Of a stretch of DNA of 64,000 nucleotides, positions 1-8,974 are shown piece after piece; position 1 is the stretch's first letter; each line of letters starts with the position of its first letter. A model generated the notes under the pieces. The model had not been told where the DNA came from and searched no databases. It saw only the letters and a list, made by a program, of their open reading frames with translations. The stretch lies in assembly GCA_018873225.1 (NCBI GenBank), contig JAEILZ010000003.1:1550001-1614000 (forward strand). Direction: 5' to 3'. A program made the position numbers and the translations under genes. The DNA comes from [Phialemoniopsis] sp. UDSM-2020. Lineage: Eukaryota; Ascomycota; Sordariomycetes; Thyridiales; Thyridiaceae.

Positions 1-1
1 T

Positions 2-2317
2 TTTCCCATGACATTTATCTATACTCATCCTCACAAAACTTCCTATAGGATGACTGCTGCTGGTCACTGTGAATCGATCATCAAGGATTATGATGTACTC
101 GTTGCTGGTAGTCCGTGCGTGGACTTCTCAACTTTGAACGGCAGCAAGCCAGAGGCCAAGGCCCTTCAGGCGATCCTGCAGAAGCATGGCATCGATGTCA
201 AGGGTAATACTCAACGGTACAGTGACAACGTGTCGCCCAAGATCTCTGCCTTTCTGCAAGAAGCTATGAACGCCGACATAGGTGTCTCGCTGAAGACGCT
301 CTTTGCAACCTTGGCAGTCATCCACGATCATCGCCCGCCGATCGTGATCATGGAGAACGTGAACGGCGCTCCCTTTAAGGACTTCGTACCGTACTTGGCC
401 CTTATTGGGTACGCTGCGGATTTCGAATCTTTTGACACGAAGGATTATGGTCTGCCGCAAACACGACAGCGCAAGTACCTCGTTGCTCTGAGGTACGGTA
501 CGTACGGCGAAGACTGTGATGCAGTGCTGAAGAAGACGTTCGAGATCGCTAGAGCGATGAAGCGGCCTGCTTCTTCGCCGGTCAACAAGTTTTTACTTAA
601 ACTCGGCGAGGAGCACTTCGTGCGCTTCAAGGCCGAGTTGGACGGCATAGATGAGAACTTCGTTCCAAAAGAAACGGAGTGGATTTTGGCACACGACCGC
701 CACAGAAAATTTCAGAAAGACCACGGCCTTCCGGACACTCATCCCTTCACTGGCGCAGAGTTCAGGGGCAAACGTAAATTGAAGCTGAGATCACGAGACA
801 GGTCATGGAAAGGGTTTCTCGAAGACCAGCCGGGCCGTATTATCGACTTTCTCGACATCGCGTATAATCTTGGCCACCGCCTAGAATTCGACATGGGATA
901 CAAGCTCGTGATGATCGACACGAGCCAGAACGTTGGTCGCGGTAGAATGATGCTGATCGGAGTAGTGGGATGCCTCACCCCCAATGGGATCATGTACCTC
1001 GCTGACCAAGGTCGGCCCATCTTGGGTATCGAGATGCTCACCTTGCAGGGCATTCCGACCAACAAGATCACACTCTCTACCGAAACCAACGAGTTTCTTC
1101 AAGAGCTTGCCGGAAACGCAATGACGACGACTGTGGTCTCCAACATCATCATGGGCGCCATCGCAGCGGACCGGATCGTGTCTCCAAAGGCTTTTTCAGC
1201 CTTCCCTGCCGAAGGCAATGCCATTCCCCCGCCAAGCATCCCTCTGGCAACGGATATCACATACGAGGACGATACGAGCATCGCTCCTGGTACCGGTCTT
1301 GCCATTGCTGAGATGGCTGATTGGTCTACCTGGAACTACGAAGAGACTAGTGTGAGCGAAGTTGTCGAGATACTTCAGCGTGGCAAGCGCTATTGCTTTT
1401 GCTTCCATCCATTTCTGAAAGAGAATCGCTACGACGCCCTTCTAATCTGCAAGAATTGTCGTGCCACTGCCTGCACAGCCTGCGCCGGCAATCCTCGACA
1501 CGAGATGGAGCCTTACCTTCCGTTGGGTCCTGACGAGAGCAATCCGCTCTTTTCCCCGGCCCAAACGCGTTTCGAAGTCGAGCGGTTCTTCCCAGGACGA
1601 CTGCAGCTGGGTTACGACTTTGTTAACTTGCAGTTCTACCTACACGACGTCAAGGTTACTGAAGTTGTGACCGTGCTTTACATGGCTGATAAGATGTCTC
1701 TCCGAGCTGTGGTCAAAGATGACTGTGTCATCTGGTACCTCTTTCGCCGCGATAAAGATGCGCTGCTCGCCAAATTTGCCAATATCCCTCTCTCGCAGCC
1801 TGTCGCCAAGTTGGTTCTCAACCGAGATTCGCGCTATGTCATCCCAAAGAATATGGACGATTGGCTGTACTGGAAACCTCAGAAGTACGAGTTCAACGTC
1901 GACATCGAATTCGACGGTGACTATCTGGGCATTGAGATATCTCCGAAGGAAGAATACAAGCACCAGACGGAATACAAGGCTCTGTCGCAGTACTTTGCGA
2001 AGCAAGTTGACGGGCAATATAAACGAGAGAAAGACTGCGGCACGGCAGAGAGTTCTCTATACATCAAGAACAGGGGACAAAAGCACTGCCAGGTCCCCTC
2101 CATGTTCCTCTTCAAGGAATGCGGCAAGCTAAGTGCACCAGAAGACGACCATTTCATTATCTCCGCAGGCAAAACCCAGCTCGAGGATTTCGAGTACCGC
2201 GAGGTTATTCTAGCCTTCCCAAACGACTTCAAGCCCCACAGAGATGAAGTCGCGGGTGAGGTCATTCAGAAGCCCCAGGACTACAAAACTGTCACGGCAG
2301 AGGTCTCCGGCTCCTAG
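2..2317 (+). CDS. DNMT5-type DNA methyltransferase, methyltransferase half (5' end outside the window)
   Basis: This is the cytosine-5 DNA methyltransferase part of a DNMT5-type protein, a family that maintains CpG methylation using an attached SNF2 motor. The frame is open from the window edge, so the N-terminus, including motif I, lies upstream. Counting from the ATG at 8, motif IV is GSPCVDF (residues 34-40, catalytic Cys 37), motif VI is ENV (117-119), motif VIII is QTRQRKY (151-157), and a motif IX/X-like stretch ends in ELAGNAMTTT near residue 370. A Cys-rich patch (CFCF, CKNC, CTAC) near residues 464-490 suggests a zinc-binding element. The frame stops at TAG 2315-2317, but the same frame continues directly into the RING/SNF2 half, so both belong to one gene. 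DIM-2 and RID are less likely because neither carries a SNF2 domain. Confidence 0.85.
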   Translation, partial: FPMTFIYTHPHKTSYRMTAAGHCESIIKDYDVLVAGSPCVDFSTLNGSKPEAKALQAILQKHGIDVKGNTQRYSDNVSPKISAFLQEAMNADIGVSLKTLFATLAVIHDHRPPIVIMENVNGAPFKDFVPYLALIGYAADFESFDTKDYGLPQTRQRKYLVALRYGTYGEDCDAVLKKTFEIARAMKRPASSPVNKFLLKLGEEHFVRFKAELDGIDENFVPKETEWILAHDRHRKFQKDHGLPDTHPFTGAEFRGKRKLKLRSRDRSWKGFLEDQPGRIIDFLDIAYNLGHRLEFDMGYKLVMIDTSQNVGRGRMMLIGVVGCLTPNGIMYLADQGRPILGIEMLTLQGIPTNKITLSTETNEFLQELAGNAMTTTVVSNIIMGAIAADRIVSPKAFSAFPAEGNAIPPPSIPLATDITYEDDTSIAPGTGLAIAEMADWSTWNYEETSVSEVVEILQRGKRYCFCFHPFLKENRYDALLICKNCRATACTACAGNPRHEMEPYLPLGPDESNPLFSPAQTRFEVERFFPGRLQLGYDFVNLQFYLHDVKVTEVVTVLYMADKMSLRAVVKDDCVIWYLFRRDKDALLAKFANIPLSQPVAKLVLNRDSRYVIPKNMDDWLYWKPQKYEFNVDIEFDGDYLGIEISPKEEYKHQTEYKALSQYFAKQVDGQYKREKDCGTAESSLYIKNRGQKHCQVPSMFLFKECGKLSAPEDDHFIISAGKTQLEDFEYREVILAFPNDFKPHRDEVAGEVIQKPQDYKTVTAEVSGS
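2315..2317 (+). other. In-frame TAG interrupting the DNMT5-type gene
   Basis: The codons read GGC TCC TAG GAA GAG TTG. Both flanks are open in the same frame for hundreds of codons and together make one DNMT5 architecture. A CAG-to-TAG change would be a C-to-T transition in CpA context, the RIP preference. A splice explanation is possible but weak: GTGAGG at 2256 with AAG ending at 2321 gives a frame-preserving 66-nt intron, but it skips earlier AGs and lacks a good CTRAC branch site. GTCATT at 2261 with the TAG itself as acceptor gives 57 nt but has a poor donor. Confidence 0.75.
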
Positions 2318-5300
2318 GAAGAGTTGTTTGACACTGTCGATGCTGTGATGCCCGAGCTTTACCGCTCATTCGACCAGTTGTGTTACCAGGTTCAAGATGA
2401 ACAGACGAGCGATGTTGTGGCGGACGATGCTGCAGTCCCGGCGAACCACAAAGTCGCAAGGAACGGCATCTTGCTGTCACAATTGCGGCTTCCGATGCTA
2501 GAATTTACCATCGAAGGGGCGTTCATCAAGCGATACGTAGTTTCACACAACCTCCAGCGGTATCCCAACCTGACCCGAGACCAGCTCTGGCGGACTGTAT
2601 CTCGATTTGAGCTGTCGTCGTTCTTGAGCACTATGGCATTTGCATTCATGCCGTTCACTGGAGCTCAAGCAATGGCTCTAGATCGGTCTGGCCACATGCA
2701 AGTCCGCCGGAACAGCATCTGTGGCATTCCGATCACGTCATCCCCAAGGGCACACCTGCTGCTTTCCTCATCTGGCAAGGGCCTTCTCAAACAGGCCCCA
2801 GCAGATGCGAAGGCGTATGATCTTGCCCTGAAAGATTTGCAGGCGCCCATTGTGGTGCAAGCCCAGGTTCACATTCCACTCGTGTCAACAGAGGAGATGA
2901 AGAGCGAGGATGAGTCAATGTTCGTGCCGAATGACGGTGAGACTGTCATCGCGAACCAAGTGGTCAAGACTCCTCTTCCCACTGTGACCCGAGACGCTTT
3001 TCGCATTGAAATGGACCACAACTATGTGCTGTTTCTGCGAGTTTTGGCTTACCCCCAAAACCTCGTGGTTATAGCCTTGTCCCATCTCATTGCTGCATTA
3101 CGCTCACGTAGGCCTATGCAAGAGGTTGTTGATTCTGCCTTCCTGGAGTACCAATGGGTCACGAATTACGTCCCAGAGCCCCAGCCTGTGTTCGCGCCGT
3201 TCGAGGAATGTCTTCGCTCTGCATCCTCCGAAAATCTTCAAGGCATCGATGCCACTTCGCGAAAGCTTGTCACAAGTCTTGACCTAAGCAACACGCGGAT
3301 GAGACTTAACCTGGTTGACGACCAGGCAGAAGCGGTTCTGTGGATGCTCAACCGTGAGCGCTGTCCGCTGCCATTCTCAGAAACGGAGATTGAAGAGGTC
3401 GTTGTCGCAGGACTTCCACTCAGGATGATCGGCAAAGCTACGTATCGCAACGACACTTCGAAGCTGATGAGCCGCGGCGGTGTTGCAGCTCATCACATTG
3501 GCTATGGTAAGACGGTTATAACCCTGTCTCTGCTGGATCAGCAGTGGGTCTGGGATCGAAACGGCTCCTTGAATGAGCGAAAGCACCTCCCCTTCATTCA
3601 CCTCAAAGCCACTCTTGTCATCGCTCCTCCCGCTATCACTCGCCAGTGGGAGTCGGAGGCCAAGAGGTTCTTGGGCCAAGGCCTAGTCGTGTTGGTGTGG
3701 AACCAATTCAAGGACCTGCCTAGTGACATCTTCGATGACAAGCTCAAAAAGGCAGATCTCATCGTTGTCAGCGACCAGATTTTCTCTCCCGCCAGTGAGG
3801 CGAAGAGCAAGAACAACCCGTACTACACTCGACTCCAATACGTTTCCGGACAGCTATTCGCCCCGGAGAAGAAGGTGGGACGCGAGTTCGCCGAATGGTA
3901 TCGAGATTGCCATCGCGGTTTGTTTGAGGCCATGACCTACTGGAATGGTCAACGAGACCAGGCGCAGATGGAGGCGTACCTCCGAGAGCAGAGAGACAAG
4001 CTCTGGCAACTGAATTGCGAGATTCTCGGCGATGTTCATGAGAAGGTCGGAAGTCGTCCGAAGGACCCGAAGGGCCCTGTCTTCCGGGAGTCTTTCTGCC
4101 TTGAGATGTGCAGCTATGCTAGGGTGGTTTACGAGGAATATTCCTACGAAAACGCTCCCGTAGCTTGTCTTGTTCAGGGACTCGTGGCCAGTGCCAAGTG
4201 GCTCCTCTCAGGCACTCCGCCTGTGGGGACTCTGCGTGATATCCACGACACCATCTCTCTGATTGGCATCCATATCGCACGACCCGAGCCCTGCCTTCTC
4301 CCCGGCCTTCCTAAGATCACTCAAGGTCCGGTCCTTGAGAGTATGACCAACAGCGAAGAATTTCACTCGCGAAAGGGGCTCAAGTCGGTCGATTTTGTTT
4401 TGGAGCGTCACGAGCAGGGGCGCCTCGCTGTCTCACACTTTTACCGCGCAAATCAGTACAACCACCAGTTGGAGGTACATGAGTTCAAGATCGTCGTGAC
4501 AATGACTCTTGCCGAGGTCATGACGTATGGAGAGCTGGAGCGCCACCTCGCGTCTGAGGGAGAAAACTTCGATGCTTTGCCAGACTCGTTTTTGAAGGCC
4601 GCAGCCGTTGACTCCGATTTCGTCGAGGCTGGCCGCGCAGAGTCCCGAAAGGCCTTGTCAACGCGTGCATCGGAGCGCATCTCCAATTGTGACAATGTGG
4701 TCGGCACAGAGTTTCAGCATGTGCTGAACCTATTTGCCATTCAGATGTTGTTGCTCGCACAGCGTGCACGGAATGTCAAGTGCGATTTTGACAAGGTGAT
4801 GTATTATGCACTTCGCGTGGATGATAACGAGGTGTTGATGGACCACGCCGACAAAGTCCGACCGAAGACCCAGGAGGCTCTAGCCGCGTTTGACCTGTTC
4901 GTGGACTGCCTACTGGGAGACGACAACGACCAAGACTTCGGTGGCAGCCAGATCAAGAGATACGTTCTTGCCGTCTTGGCGGGAAAGACTCCTTGGAGCG
5001 ATCTGGGAGCTGATGACTTGAAGCGAGAGAAGTGGACTCCCGCTTCCTGGGGTCTGTCCCAAGGAGGGTTCGCCCTGTTCACCCCATGGGACTGGTTCTT
5101 CGCGGACTTCATTACCGATTCAGACACCACAGATGCCAATCTGAAGGTAGAAGACTGGCGGACTCTTGCCAAAGACTTGGCGTTTGTCCGCCAGCGCCGT
5201 CCCATTGGCCAGGTGAATGACTGGGATAGGCACAGCGACTTGGCTCTGCAGCAGTTCGTGCCCATGACTAGCCAGGCACGACCGGCCGGCCAAGCCATTG

Positions 5301-7120
5301 CCGATCTGTATGCAACCATGCCCTCTGGCGCTGTACAGAGTGCTTTGAAGGACTTTGTGGCATACTTGCCCGATCCCGTCTGGGACTCGGATCTCAGCGA
5401 AGATGCCATCAATGCCATGAAAAAGGCTCAACTGCGCATCGAGTGCAGAAAGCGAGGTCTCGCTTTCAAGGAAGCTGACACTATTCCCCGTCTCAAGAAA
5501 CTCCTCATGCAGGATGCCATAGGCGAGGCCGCGCGGTCCGACTATCTCGACGGCCGCGCGAACGAGTCCGTCAAGGAGCGATTTGTACAGCACGAGCTCC
5601 TGAATGTCCGCAGTACCAAGATCGACCGGCTCTCCAACGAGCTCACTTTCTCGAGGCATAACACCGTTGAGCTCGCATACCGGTTCGTCCTCGCTGTTCA
5701 GCGGGCGCGTTACCTGGCAAAGGTCCTGAACCTCAACAAGGCCCTTGGCAACGAAAACCAGTCTTGGTGCTGCTGCGAAAAGTGTGGCGAGTTTCTCTCC
5801 ATTCGTCTTGTCTACATCTCGCCAATTTGCGGCCATTGCTTCTGTGAAGCCTGCAAGGATATCGACAAGATCCACTGCCCCGTCAAGAACTGTCAGGTTC
5901 ATTTCCTGGGCGTGCCTCCCAAGGTCCTTGCTGATCTTCGTGCGCCTGACTGCCATGATCCGCCCGCCCCGACTGCGCACCAGAAGAGCTCGAAGATCTC
6001 GGCAGTGATCTCCAAGATCCTTGACATCCCGAAGGACGAGAAGATCGTTGTGTTCTTGCCCTTCGAGACTATTCGTGAGCAACTCATCGAGGCTCTACTC
6101 GAGAGCCAGGATCAAATTGGACCCATCACCGGCTTGATTCCCGAGGAGGTTGGAAAGAACATCGAGGCATTCAAGTCTGGAAAGTACCGTGTCATCATCC
6201 TTGCTCTAGACAGCCCAGACTCCGCTGGCAGCAACCTCACCATCGCGAACCACGTCATGTTCATCGCGCCCATGGTGCAGAAGGACGAGAGCCGCTTGAC
6301 CATGGTCATGGACCAGGCCAAGGGCCGCTGCGTGCGCCGCGGACAGAGGATGCCTGTTCACATCTATCACTTCGTTGCGGAGGGTACCATTGACGAACAG
6401 ATTTTCGAAGGCTACGCCGCGAACAGCAGCAAAGAGATCGAGACGATTAAGCCGCGAGTCGACTCGGGTCCAGCCCCGGCTGGCCCTCCCTATCCTGGCT
6501 ATGACTATTCCGGCCGTGACTTTGAGGCCGAGGTCGTCAACGTCGACATTTACACGGAAGGTCGCCAGCCTAGCCGGGCCCAAGATGAGCTGCGAAATGC
6601 ATATTCCGAGGCCATCAATGAGCTGGAGACTTACGAGGCAATCGAGCGCACGAGGCCGAGGCCGCCTGTAGGTGGCGGAGGAGGAGGCGGCGGTGGAGGA
6701 GATGATGACGATGACGATGAGGATGGAGATGATGGCGAGGATGGGAAGGGCAACGGCAAGGATGTCCACAAGGGCCGTGGCAAAGCAACTGCCAGGGATA
6801 CTGCCAAGACCGTTCGCAAGACCGCTCGCAAGGCTCCTGCAAAGGACACTGGCGATGATACTGCCAAGACCACTCGCACTCGCAAGGCTCCTGCAAAGAG
6901 CACTGCCAAGGCTACAGGCAAGGTCACTGGCAAAGCTGCTGACAAGGATTCTGGCAAAGACGTTGCCGAGGACACGGCCAAGGAAGGCGCTCGACGCTCG
7001 AAGAGGCTGCGTCAGGACGACGGAAAAGATGGCGGCCGCGAGACGAAGAAGCCTCGCAAAGACGACCACATGGACGAGGATGATGACGATGGTGGCGCTT
7101 CCAACAAGGAGTATACGTGA
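2318..7120 (+). CDS. DNMT5-type DNA methyltransferase, RING and SNF2 ATPase half
   Basis: In-frame continuation of the methyltransferase gene after the TAG at 2315-2317; about 1,600 codons. In order, counting from codon 2324: SNF2 motif I is HHIGYGKT (about 388-396, in place of the usual DEMGLGKT); motif II is a divergent YEEYSY; motif III is LLSGTPP (about 627). A SAP-like stretch follows at about 1032-1065, then a RING-type cluster (CCCEKC, CGHCFCEAC, CPVKNC; about 1148-1195). The helicase C-terminal motif VI is QAKGRCVRRGQ (about 1330). The methyltransferase-RING-SNF2 combination is the DNMT5 architecture, where ATP hydrolysis drives maintenance methylation. The tail is low complexity: a glycine run, an acidic run, then Lys/Ala/Thr repeats resembling histone H1. 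The gene converges on the ureidoglycolate lyase gene. If the TAG is real and not spliced out, this half would not be translated from the main start. Confidence 0.82.
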   Translation, partial: EELFDTVDAVMPELYRSFDQLCYQVQDEQTSDVVADDAAVPANHKVARNGILLSQLRLPMLEFTIEGAFIKRYVVSHNLQRYPNLTRDQLWRTVSRFELSSFLSTMAFAFMPFTGAQAMALDRSGHMQVRRNSICGIPITSSPRAHLLLSSSGKGLLKQAPADAKAYDLALKDLQAPIVVQAQVHIPLVSTEEMKSEDESMFVPNDGETVIANQVVKTPLPTVTRDAFRIEMDHNYVLFLRVLAYPQNLVVIALSHLIAALRSRRPMQEVVDSAFLEYQWVTNYVPEPQPVFAPFEECLRSASSENLQGIDATSRKLVTSLDLSNTRMRLNLVDDQAEAVLWMLNRERCPLPFSETEIEEVVVAGLPLRMIGKATYRNDTSKLMSRGGVAAHHIGYGKTVITLSLLDQQWVWDRNGSLNERKHLPFIHLKATLVIAPPAITRQWESEAKRFLGQGLVVLVWNQFKDLPSDIFDDKLKKADLIVVSDQIFSPASEAKSKNNPYYTRLQYVSGQLFAPEKKVGREFAEWYRDCHRGLFEAMTYWNGQRDQAQMEAYLREQRDKLWQLNCEILGDVHEKVGSRPKDPKGPVFRESFCLEMCSYARVVYEEYSYENAPVACLVQGLVASAKWLLSGTPPVGTLRDIHDTISLIGIHIARPEPCLLPGLPKITQGPVLESMTNSEEFHSRKGLKSVDFVLERHEQGRLAVSHFYRANQYNHQLEVHEFKIVVTMTLAEVMTYGELERHLASEGENFDALPDSFLKAAAVDSDFVEAGRAESRKALSTRASERISNCDNVVGTEFQHVLNLFAIQMLLLAQRARNVKCDFDKVMYYALRVDDNEVLMDHADKVRPKTQEALAAFDLFVDCLLGDDNDQDFGGSQIKRYVLAVLAGKTPWSDLGADDLKREKWTPASWGLSQGGFALFTPWDWFFADFITDSDTTDANLKVEDWRTLAKDLAFVRQRRPIGQVNDWDRHSDLALQQFVPMTSQARPAGQAIADLYATMPSGAVQSALKDFVAYLPDPVWDSDLSEDAINAMKKAQLRIECRKRGLAFKEADTIPRLKKLLMQDAIGEAARSDYLDGRANESVKERFVQHELLNVRSTKIDRLSNELTFSRHNTVELAYRFVLAVQRARYLAKVLNLNKALGNENQSWCCCEKCGEFLSIRLVYISPICGHCFCEACKDIDKIHCPVKNCQVHFLGVPPKVLADLRAPDCHDPPAPTAHQKSSKISAVISKILDIPKDEKIVVFLPFETIREQLIEALLESQDQIGPITGLIPEEVGKNIEAFKSGKYRVIILALDSPDSAGSNLTIANHVMFIAPMVQKDESRLTMVMDQAKGRCVRRGQRMPVHIYHFVAEGTIDEQIFEGYAANSSKEIETIKPRVDSGPAPAGPPYPGYDYSGRDFEAEVVNVDIYTEGRQPSRAQDELRNAYSEAINELETYEAIERTRPRPPVGGGGGGGGGGDDDDDDEDGDDGEDGKGNGKDVHKGRGKATARDTAKTVRKTARKAPAKDTGDDTAKTTRTRKAPAKSTAKATGKVTGKAADKDSGKDVAEDTAKEGARRSKRLRQDDGKDGGRETKKPRKDDHMDEDDDDGGASNKEYT
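6667..7095 (+). repeat. Low-complexity tail with short coding repeats
   Basis: Within the DNMT5-type coding region. About ten Gly codons and a run of Asp codons are followed by imperfect Lys-rich repeats (KTARKAPAK, KSTAKATGK and similar). An exact 18-bp repeat, CGCAAGGCTCCTGCAAAG, occurs at 6827-6844 and 6881-6898, 54 bp apart, so copy-number changes would keep the frame. The composition suggests a disordered basic tail followed by an acidic end. The antisense strand also reads open here because of the repeat composition. Confidence 0.8.
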
Positions 7121-7469
7121 GCCAACCGCTATCACCTCGAGGGCATCTACGACGATTAAAGACACCGGTCTTCTTCGTGTTCTGATGTTCACTGCAGAAA
7201 AGGACCACTGGCTGTAGACCAAAAGTTACTGCTTTCACATATTCTCCTTCTCTATCTGGAGAATTCGCATGGACTTGTAATGATAGCGTTGCCATACAAG
7301 ATGGCCCTTAATTGATTTCCCTTGTCCGTTCCAAACAATTTAGAACCATGCTAAGTGATGATGATGTGCTCATGACAGAACGAAACGTAGTGCAGGTACA
7401 TGAAGTTGCCCAAGTATGATGATATTCTCGCTCTTCACCCTTCGACACACTGGTAACTAGACATGTTCT
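7121..7469. other. Convergent 3' intergenic region
   Basis: AT-richer sequence between the stop of the DNMT5-type gene and the stop of the ureidoglycolate lyase gene on the other strand. It presumably holds both 3' UTRs. No gene or strong repeat is seen. Confidence 0.6.
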
Positions 7470-8234
7470 TCATAGCCTCGGACCCGGCGCTTGCTGCCGC
7501 AATAAAGCCCCCGGCACCTCGACAGCTACCTCTCCACAACCCTGACCGTCAAATACGACCTCCTGGCAGTCCTCATCCCCTACGCCGTTGGCAAATTGCG
7601 TCACGACAAAGTTGAGCGCCGTGCCCTCCTGGCCCAGGGCCACCATGGGCGCGTGCCACGTCCCCGCGCCGTAGGTCACGGCCTGCGCCCCGGTCGCCAC
7701 GAAGGCCTTTAACTTCTCTGCATCAGGTAGACCTCTGCCTGGTAGACCTTCGCCGTCCTGGGGTACGGGGAGGTCTGCATCCGCGGCGCTGGGCGGTTTG
7801 CTGGGCGCCACGACGACGAGGTACCGTGCCTGGCCATCGGCGCCCAAGGGAGAGAACATCTGCGTCGTAAAGGGGTGGCGCTCTAGGATAGCAACATCGA
7901 AGCGATTTCCCCTAGGCCCAGAGAGCCGGCGAGCCGCGCATTGGAAGATGCTGGTCTGCGGGGACGAGGGCTTGCTGCTCCGGGCTTGGCTGTAGAGGTC
8001 GCGCGGCCGGGACACCTGGGAGTACTTTATCGCCGTGCCCTGGTTGGCTGTCACTGGCGGCGATGAGGATGTTGATATTGAGGCGCGGAGGGAATCATTG
8101 GTGTGCTCTGGGGAGGGCAGGATGTCCGGCCTCGGGTTCTGGACGACGTCACCGAAGGGCCGGAAGGCGGCGGGCGTGAGGGGCTCTGCCGTGACGGTGA
8201 CGTTTAGGCCGTCGATGGACACTGTGAGCGGCAT
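7470..8234 (-). CDS. DAL3: Ureidoglycolate lyase (ureidoglycolate hydrolase family)
   Basis: Single-exon gene, 254 aa. The family releases urea from ureidoglycolate to give glyoxylate, the last purine-specific step of allantoin breakdown. Diagnostic stretches are PLTPAAFRPFGDVV near the N-terminus, SIFQCAARR, LERHPFTTQMFSPLG, and QAVTYGAGTWHAPMVAL. The protein is longer than yeast Dal3 because of a linker around residues 148-170 (AADADLPVPQDGEGLPGRG) and a short C-terminal extension. It is transcribed away from the small membrane protein gene at 8975. GATA-type motifs at 8280-8335 lie just upstream of the start, fitting nitrogen-catabolite control by an AreA/NIT2-like factor (inferred). No other allantoin-pathway enzyme is in the window, so it is unclustered here. 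Confidence 0.9.
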   Translation of the reverse strand: MPLTVSIDGLNVTVTAEPLTPAAFRPFGDVVQNPRPDILPSPEHTNDSLRASISTSSSPPVTANQGTAIKYSQVSRPRDLYSQARSSKPSSPQTSIFQCAARRLSGPRGNRFDVAILERHPFTTQMFSPLGADGQARYLVVVAPSKPPSAADADLPVPQDGEGLPGRGLPDAEKLKAFVATGAQAVTYGAGTWHAPMVALGQEGTALNFVVTQFANGVGDEDCQEVVFDGQGCGEVAVEVPGALLRQQAPGPRL

Positions 8235-8974
8235 GTTTATGAAGTTTTATGTGAGGCTAGAACATATGAAGGGCTGTCTCGATAGAGTTGTGTGAAGTTG
8301 AGGCTCATATCCTGGTTGTATATTCGCAGAGATAAGGTCTCTGGGCAGAAGTGGAGAAATGGCATACTATTTGTGGATCTGTTTAGCGTCAGAGCATCAT
8401 TGTCCACCCAACTCTCGATACCGTCTTTTGCGATTGAGTAAGTCGAGAAGCTGTATTTCTGGAGCAATTTTCATTGGAGATGGTCTACCGTTGCTGCTTG
8501 AGAAATGACTGTTTCCGACGACTGTGCCGCCGACATGCAGAGCACGGGTTGTCGGTTGTCGGGCTTTGGAAACGAGAGCATTGGCTCAAAGAGTCTTAGC
8601 CGGCATCGGTCCGTGTAACATTAGCTTGTCAAAATCTGTGAATATGGACAGGGGTCTGAAGGGGTTGGCCAAACAGGGCTGCAGATGCCGCAAAATTGCA
8701 ACATTGGCTGCCTAGTCCTTCTCGTCGACAACTTTTCATGAACAGACAGCAGAAATACTTATTGGGCTGACTTCCCAAACATTGTGCTGAGGTGACAAAC
8801 CGCACCGAGCATACGCCAAACTGCAGACGCAGAGACTAGTTGCACTCGTACAACTCGTTGCACAAACAGGGAGGCGACTCCGCGCAACTCTGAGGCAACG
8901 GAGAACCTTCCTGTACGCCAGCAACCCATCACCGCGCCGACAGAGACCCTCTTCGTGCGCCACAACGGACAGAT
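8235..8974. other. Divergent promoter region
   Basis: 740 bp between the starts of the ureidoglycolate lyase gene (minus) and the small membrane protein gene (plus). Apart from the GATA-type motifs noted separately, no gene, tRNA or strong repeat is visible. Confidence 0.6.
8280..8335. promoter_or_regulatory. Candidate GATA-factor sites upstream of the ureidoglycolate lyase gene
   Basis: CGATAG at 8280-8285 and AGATAA at 8330-8335 lie about 45 and 95 bp upstream of the start codon. HGATAR is the site recognised by AreA/NIT2-type nitrogen regulators, which control purine catabolism in fungi. Two short matches can occur by chance, so this is suggestive only. Confidence 0.4.

Noticed and set aside
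5120..6082. 320-codon open frame on the minus strand inside the SNF2 region
   Set aside because: It overlaps the RING-finger coding sequence of the plus-strand gene and has no recognisable domain.
6206..7222. Long hydrophobic open frame on the minus strand, antisense to the DNMT5 tail
   Set aside because: It is the mirror of the Lys/Ala/Thr repeats and acidic run of the real gene; no independent motif or start signal.
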